Shown one piece after another: positions 6,156-8,622 of a DNA stretch of 8,622 bases. The stretch's first letter is position 1; every line of letters starts with the position of its first letter. The stretch comes from an uncultured Chlorobiales bacterium (GTDB taxonomy: Bacteria > Bacteroidota > Chlorobiia > Chlorobiales > Chlorobiaceae), in the NCBI GenBank assembly GCA_903901395.1, contig CAIUQW010000375.1, positions 1-8,622 on the forward strand, read 5' to 3'. Both the position numbers and the translations under genes were made by a program. The notes beneath the pieces are model-generated. The model was not told where the DNA came from and ran no database searches. It saw nothing but the letters and a program-made list of their open reading frames with translations.

Positions 6156-6218
6156 CATGCCCGTTATCGTCAAAACGAGCCGGAAAGCCGTTACGACGGT
6201 CGCGGGCATGGTTTTTTT
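6156..6218 (+). terminator. Terminator of the HRDC-RT-TR transcript
   Basis: CATGCCCG (6156-6163) pairs perfectly with CGGGCATG (6203-6210), followed by T7 (6212-6218). Inside, the stem continues imperfectly through CGTC/GACG (6168-6171 with 6195-6198) and AACG/CGTT (6173-6176 with 6189-6192). This long intrinsic terminator would end the template RNA ~140 nt after TR and insulate the TIR gene downstream. Confidence 0.8.
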
Positions 6219-6290
6219 GTGGGTGCAGAGTAAACGCGGCGCGGAATGCTGAATCATTGTTTCGCGGGGAGTTCGGCATGTTTGCTCCTG

Positions 6291-6317
6291 TTGCGTATAT
6301 TCACCGAACAGCTTGCG
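6291..6317 (+). promoter_or_regulatory. Promoter-like element upstream of TIR target gene
   Basis: This is the second copy of the 27-nt element found at 2151-2177, with 23 of 27 positions the same. It places TATATT at 6296-6301. It follows the TR terminator and ends 19 nt before the ATG at 6337, so a short leader is expected. No good -35 hexamer is evident. The shared element implies that both DGR targets are transcribed from similar start signals. Confidence 0.5.
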
Positions 6318-6336
6318 TAACGGATAACCCCAAGTT

Positions 6337-7509
6337 ATGAGCGATATTTTCCTGAGCTATTCCCAGAAAGACGAGCATCGGGTGCGGCCAATTGTCCGGC
6401 ATCTGGAGAGCTTGGGATGGACTGTTTTCTGGGACAGGAATATTCCGCCTGGCAAGACATGGGACGAATACATTGAAATGCATCTCGATGCCGCCCGGTG
6501 TGTCGTCGTTGTCTGGTCGAAGGATTCCGTTCGCTCCCATTGGGTCAAGACGGAGGCTGAAGAGGGGCGAAGAAAGCAAATTCTTGTTCCTTTGAAGATC
6601 GATGAGGTAACGTTGAGTCTGGCTTTCAGGCACATTCAGGCCGCCGATTTGACAGCGTGGAATAACGATGCTTCTCATGTGCAGTTCAAAGCCTGTATCG
6701 ACGCCATTGCCGCGCTGGTTCCGCAACCTGTTCGTCCTGCTCATGTTCCGGTAACTCCTGTCGAGCCGCCAGTAGCCAAACCGCAGTTGCCGGAAAATTT
6801 CGTGCTGATCCGTGGGGGAACGTTCATGATGGGCAGCCCGGAGCGAGAAGCGGACAGAAGCACCAATGAAACCCTGCACGAGGTGAAGGTAAGCGACTTC
6901 GCGATATGCCGGTACGCGGTGACGCAGGAGGAGTGGCAGAAAGTTACCGGCTCGAACCTTTCATTTTTCAAAGGAAATAATCTTCCGGTAGAGCGAATCA
7001 GTTGGGATGATTGTCAGGCTTTCATCAAAAAGCTGAACGAAAAAACGGGTGGCGGGAATTACCGCTTGCCGACGGAGGCGGAGTGGGAGTACGCCTGCCG
7101 GGCGGGTACGACGACGCCGTTCAGCACCGGCGAGAACCTGACGACCGGGCAGGCGAACTATGACGGAAACTATCCGTATCGGGACTATCCGAAAGGAGAG
7201 TATCGCGAAAAGACAGTCCCGGTAGATTCGTTCAAGCCGAACGGTTTTGGGTTGTACAACATGCATGGCAATGTGTGGGAGTGGTGCAGCGACTGGTACG
7301 GGAGTGGGTATTATGAGGAGTGCCGGAAGCAGGGAGTCGTGGAGAATCCCCAGGGGCTGGAAACGGGTTCGGGCCGTGTGCTTCGCGGCGGGGGCTGGGG
7401 CTACGATGCGGGGGGTTGCCGCTCGGCTTGTCGCAGCCGCGGCCACCCCGGCGGTCGCAGCAACCTCGTCGGCTTCCGCCTGGTGTTCGTCCCGCAGTTC
7501 AAAGCGTAG
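6337..7509 (+). CDS. TIR domain fused to hypervariable FGE-like domain; DGR target 2
   Basis: Residues 1-~95 of this 390-residue protein form a TIR domain: DIFLSYSQKDE (3-13), LGWTVFWDRNIPPGKTW (26-42), ARCVVVVWSKDSVRSHWV (53-70) and ILVPLKID (82-89). Glu73, four residues after Trp69, matches the spacing of SARM1 Trp638/Glu642. The NAD-cleaving glutamate therefore seems present and NADase activity is plausible. A proline-rich linker (~129-150) leads to an FGE-like domain from ~155: RGGTFMMGSPERE, YRLPTEAEWEYACRAG (242-257), YNMHGNVWEWC and RVLRGGGW. It ends with VR2 (residues ~343-387). The FGE part is close to that of the NACHT protein in protein and DNA sequence but has a shorter insert region. 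One catalytic FGE cysteine is replaced by Tyr at a mutable codon, so a binding role is inferred. The likely mode is ligand recognition by the variable face triggering TIR signalling or NAD depletion. No clear ribosome binding site is seen. Confidence 0.95.
   Translation: MSDIFLSYSQKDEHRVRPIVRHLESLGWTVFWDRNIPPGKTWDEYIEMHLDAARCVVVVWSKDSVRSHWVKTEAEEGRRKQILVPLKIDEVTLSLAFRHIQAADLTAWNNDASHVQFKACIDAIAALVPQPVRPAHVPVTPVEPPVAKPQLPENFVLIRGGTFMMGSPEREADRSTNETLHEVKVSDFAICRYAVTQEEWQKVTGSNLSFFKGNNLPVERISWDDCQAFIKKLNEKTGGGNYRLPTEAEWEYACRAGTTTPFSTGENLTTGQANYDGNYPYRDYPKGEYREKTVPVDSFKPNGFGLYNMHGNVWEWCSDWYGSGYYEECRKQGVVENPQGLETGSGRVLRGGGWGYDAGGCRSACRSRGHPGGRSNLVGFRLVFVPQFKA
7365..7497 (+). repeat. DGR variable repeat VR2
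   Basis: This 133-nt repeat aligns without gaps to TR at the end of the TIR-FGE gene. Twenty-one of 29 TR adenines are changed, several codons at both positions (AAC to GGC, CGC or CTC; AAT to GGT). One further change is T-to-G at 7392 (TR T5969), silent in a Gly codon. The 30-nt 3' anchor (7468-7497) is identical to TR and VR1. VR2 is more heavily mutated than VR1, so the two targets have diversified independently. Confidence 0.96.
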
Positions 7510-7599
7510 CTCATCCGGCCAAAAAAGAGTGAGATGGCGAGCCGGGGGCATGAGGCGCAAGGGACGCAGCGCCGGAAGCCCCCGGAACGCCATCGAACG
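7508..7599 (+). repeat. 92-bp identical segment with hairpin downstream of VR2
   Basis: This is the second perfect copy of 4317-4408. The outer stem is 7542-7549 with 7578-7585, and the inner stem is 7554-7558 with 7569-7573. Here the TIR-FGE reading frame ends at the segment's second base, so it is almost wholly non-coding, whereas at VR1 25 nt are translated. Identity across different coding status suggests selection on DNA structure, or recent copying. Confidence 0.85.
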
Positions 7600-7610
7600 A
7601 TCGGGTGAAC

Positions 7611-7767
7611 CCTGGGAGCGCCGAGCGCCTGCTCGACAATGAAACAGGAGGCTCCAAAATCTTACGCTGAATAAAATGCACGCCTTTTTTTGAGCGCATC
7701 CCGCCGCGAAAAGATGTTGTTCCGAAGATTCGGAACGGGTGCCAAGCTGGAGCTTGGCGCTCCCAGG
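7611..7767. repeat. Diverged inverted repeat pair in intergenic region
   Basis: The 28 nt at 7611-7638 (beginning CCTGGGAGCGCC) and the reverse complement of 7740-7767 agree at 23 of 28 positions. The right copy contains a perfect palindrome GCCAAGCT-GG-AGCTTGGC (7741-7758), and the left a weaker CGAGC/GCTCG hairpin (7622-7635). Between them lies another perfect palindrome, GTTCCGAA-GA-TTCGGAAC (7719-7736). The 157-bp unit could be a small non-autonomous element with terminal inverted repeats, or two separate insertions of one dispersed palindromic repeat. The rest of 7600-7774 holds no gene I can support. Confidence 0.45.
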
Positions 7768-7774
7768 CAAAAAC

Positions 7775-7810
7775 AAAAAGCCGCTCCCGACAAGTCGGGG
7801 CGGCTTTTTT
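7775..7810. terminator. Bidirectional terminator between TIR-FGE gene and ahcY
   Basis: GCCGC-T-CCCGAC (7780-7791, one bulged T) pairs with GTCGGGGCGGC (7794-7804). An A5 tract (7775-7779) lies on one side and T6 (7805-7810) on the other. It lies 26 nt beyond the ahcY stop on the minus strand and also closes rightward transcription from the TIR target gene. Confidence 0.85.
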
Positions 7811-7836
7811 CACTTTGATCGTCCGGAAATCCGGTA

Positions 7837-8622
7837 TCAGTAGCGGTAGTGCTCGGGCTTGTAGGGGCCTTCGACCGGAACGCTGATGTAGTCGGCCTGC
7901 TCCTGGGTGAGCTTGGTCAGCTTGACGCCGATCTGGCCGAGGTGCAGGCGGGCCACCTCTTCGTCGAGCTGCTTCGGCAGGCGGTAAACGTCAACCTTGT
8001 AGTCGTTCTTCCAGAGCTCGATCTGGGCGAGCGTCTGGTTGGTGAAGGAGTTGCTCATCACGAACGACGGGTGGCCGGTGGCGCAGCCGAGGTTCACGAG
8101 GCGGCCTTCGGCAAGCAGGTACATGCAGTTGCCGTTCTCGAAGACGTACTTGTCAACCTGCGGCTTGATGTTGATTCTGGTTGCGCCCGCGAAGTTGTTG
8201 AGCGCATCGACCTGAATCTCGTTGTCGAAGTGGCCGATGTTGCAGACAATCGCCTCGTCGCGCATCTGCTTGATGTGGTCGAGGGTGATCACATCCTTGT
8301 TGCCGGTGGTGGTGACGAAGATGTTGCCCTCTTTGACGGCGTCTTCCATCGTGGTGACTTCAAAACCCTCCATCGCGGCCTGCAGAGCGCAGATCGGATC
8401 GATCTCGGTGACGATCACGCGAGCGCCGTAGGTGCGCATCGAGTGGGCGCAGCCTTTGCCTACGTCGCCGTAGCCGAGCACGACGACCACTTTGCCAGCG
8501 ATCATGACGTCGGTGGCGCGCTTGATGCCGTCGGCGAGCGATTCGCGGCAGCCGTAGAGGTTGTCGAACTTCGACTTGGTGACCGAGTCGTTGACGTTGA
8601 TGGCCGGGAAGAGCAGTTCGCC
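7837..8622 (-). CDS. ahcY: S-adenosylhomocysteine hydrolase, C-terminal part (partial)
   Basis: AhcY reversibly hydrolyses S-adenosylhomocysteine to adenosine and homocysteine in the cytosol, relieving inhibition of methyltransferases in the methyl cycle. The 261 visible residues run to the C-terminus; the frame is open to the right edge, so the N-terminal part (roughly the first 200 residues in typical bacterial homologues) lies outside. The visible part starts [20 protein letters not shown]. Lys16, Asp20, Asn21 and Cys25 of the visible segment align with the substrate-site residues of the human enzyme (Lys186, Asp190, Asn191, Cys195). The NAD-binding Rossmann loop GYGDVGKG is at 50-57, and NIGHFDNEI and [14 protein letters not shown] are further family blocks. 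The protein ends with the conserved KPEHYRY tail that reaches the NAD site of the neighbouring subunit. The gene converges on the retroelement region and ends at its own terminator. It is a core chromosomal gene with no sign of damage. Confidence 0.98.
   Translation of the reverse strand, partial: GELLFPAINVNDSVTKSKFDNLYGCRESLADGIKRATDVMIAGKVVVVLGYGDVGKGCAHSMRTYGARVIVTEIDPICALQAAMEGFEVTTMEDAVKEGNIFVTTTGNKDVITLDHIKQMRDEAIVCNIGHFDNEIQVDALNNFAGATRINIKPQVDKYVFENGNCMYLLAEGRLVNLGCATGHPSFVMSNSFTNQTLAQIELWKNDYKVDVYRLPKQLDEEVARLHLGQIGVKLTKLTQEQADYISVPVEGPYKPEHYRY

Larger units (their letters stand above)
4176..7599 (+). mobile_element. Two-target diversity-generating retroelement (DGR)
   Basis: The functional cassette runs VR1 with its hairpin, HRDC accessory gene, reverse transcriptase, TR with structured tail, then the TIR target ending in VR2 with its hairpin. 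All parts lie on one strand. DGRs do not normally move as units: they rewrite VR from TR through a mutated cDNA while TR is preserved. No integrase, transposase, phage gene or attachment site is seen in the window. The cassette therefore looks resident in the chromosome between the folate operon and ahcY, although its original arrival by transfer is possible. Confidence 0.9.

Overview
The window is about 57% G+C by eye. It looks like chromosomal DNA of a green sulfur bacterium (Chlorobi, Chlorobaculum/Chlorobium type). This assignment rests on overall protein flavour, weak Shine-Dalgarno sequences and recall of similar gene sets, not on a search. Three ordinary chromosomal blocks surround one accessory system.

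Left block (1-2152): a tRNA-Gln(UUG) gene with a good sigma70-type promoter is followed by a two-gene one-carbon operon. The first gene is a FolD-superfamily methylene-tetrahydrofolate dehydrogenase. It resembles the yeast monofunctional NAD-dependent enzyme (MTD1) and has Thr where bifunctional FolD has the cyclohydrolase lysine. It overlaps by 11 nt a gene of the FTCD_C/FchA cyclohydrolase-cyclodeaminase family. Together they appear to split the two FolD activities over two proteins. A strong intrinsic terminator closes the operon.

Central block (2151-7599): a complete diversity-generating retroelement (DGR) with two target genes. The order is NACHT-FGE target 1 with variable repeat VR1, then an HRDC-domain accessory protein, the DGR reverse transcriptase, the template repeat TR, a structured tail with a terminator, and TIR-FGE target 2 with VR2. 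TR and both VRs are 133 nt and align without gaps. Twelve of 29 TR adenines are changed in VR1 and 21 of 29 in VR2, and the only other difference is one T-to-G in VR2. Both VRs are followed by an identical 92-bp segment containing a GC-rich hairpin, which TR lacks. Both target genes share a promoter-like element upstream. Each target fuses a conflict/immune signalling domain (NACHT NTPase or TIR) to a formylglycine-generating-enzyme-like, C-type-lectin-fold domain whose last ~45 residues are hypermutated. The layout suggests two diversifiable receptors with different signalling modules served by one template.

Right block (7600-8622): a short intergenic region rich in palindromes, including a diverged inverted pair of 28-nt repeats. 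Then come a bidirectional terminator and the 3' part of ahcY (S-adenosylhomocysteine hydrolase) on the minus strand, cut by the window edge.
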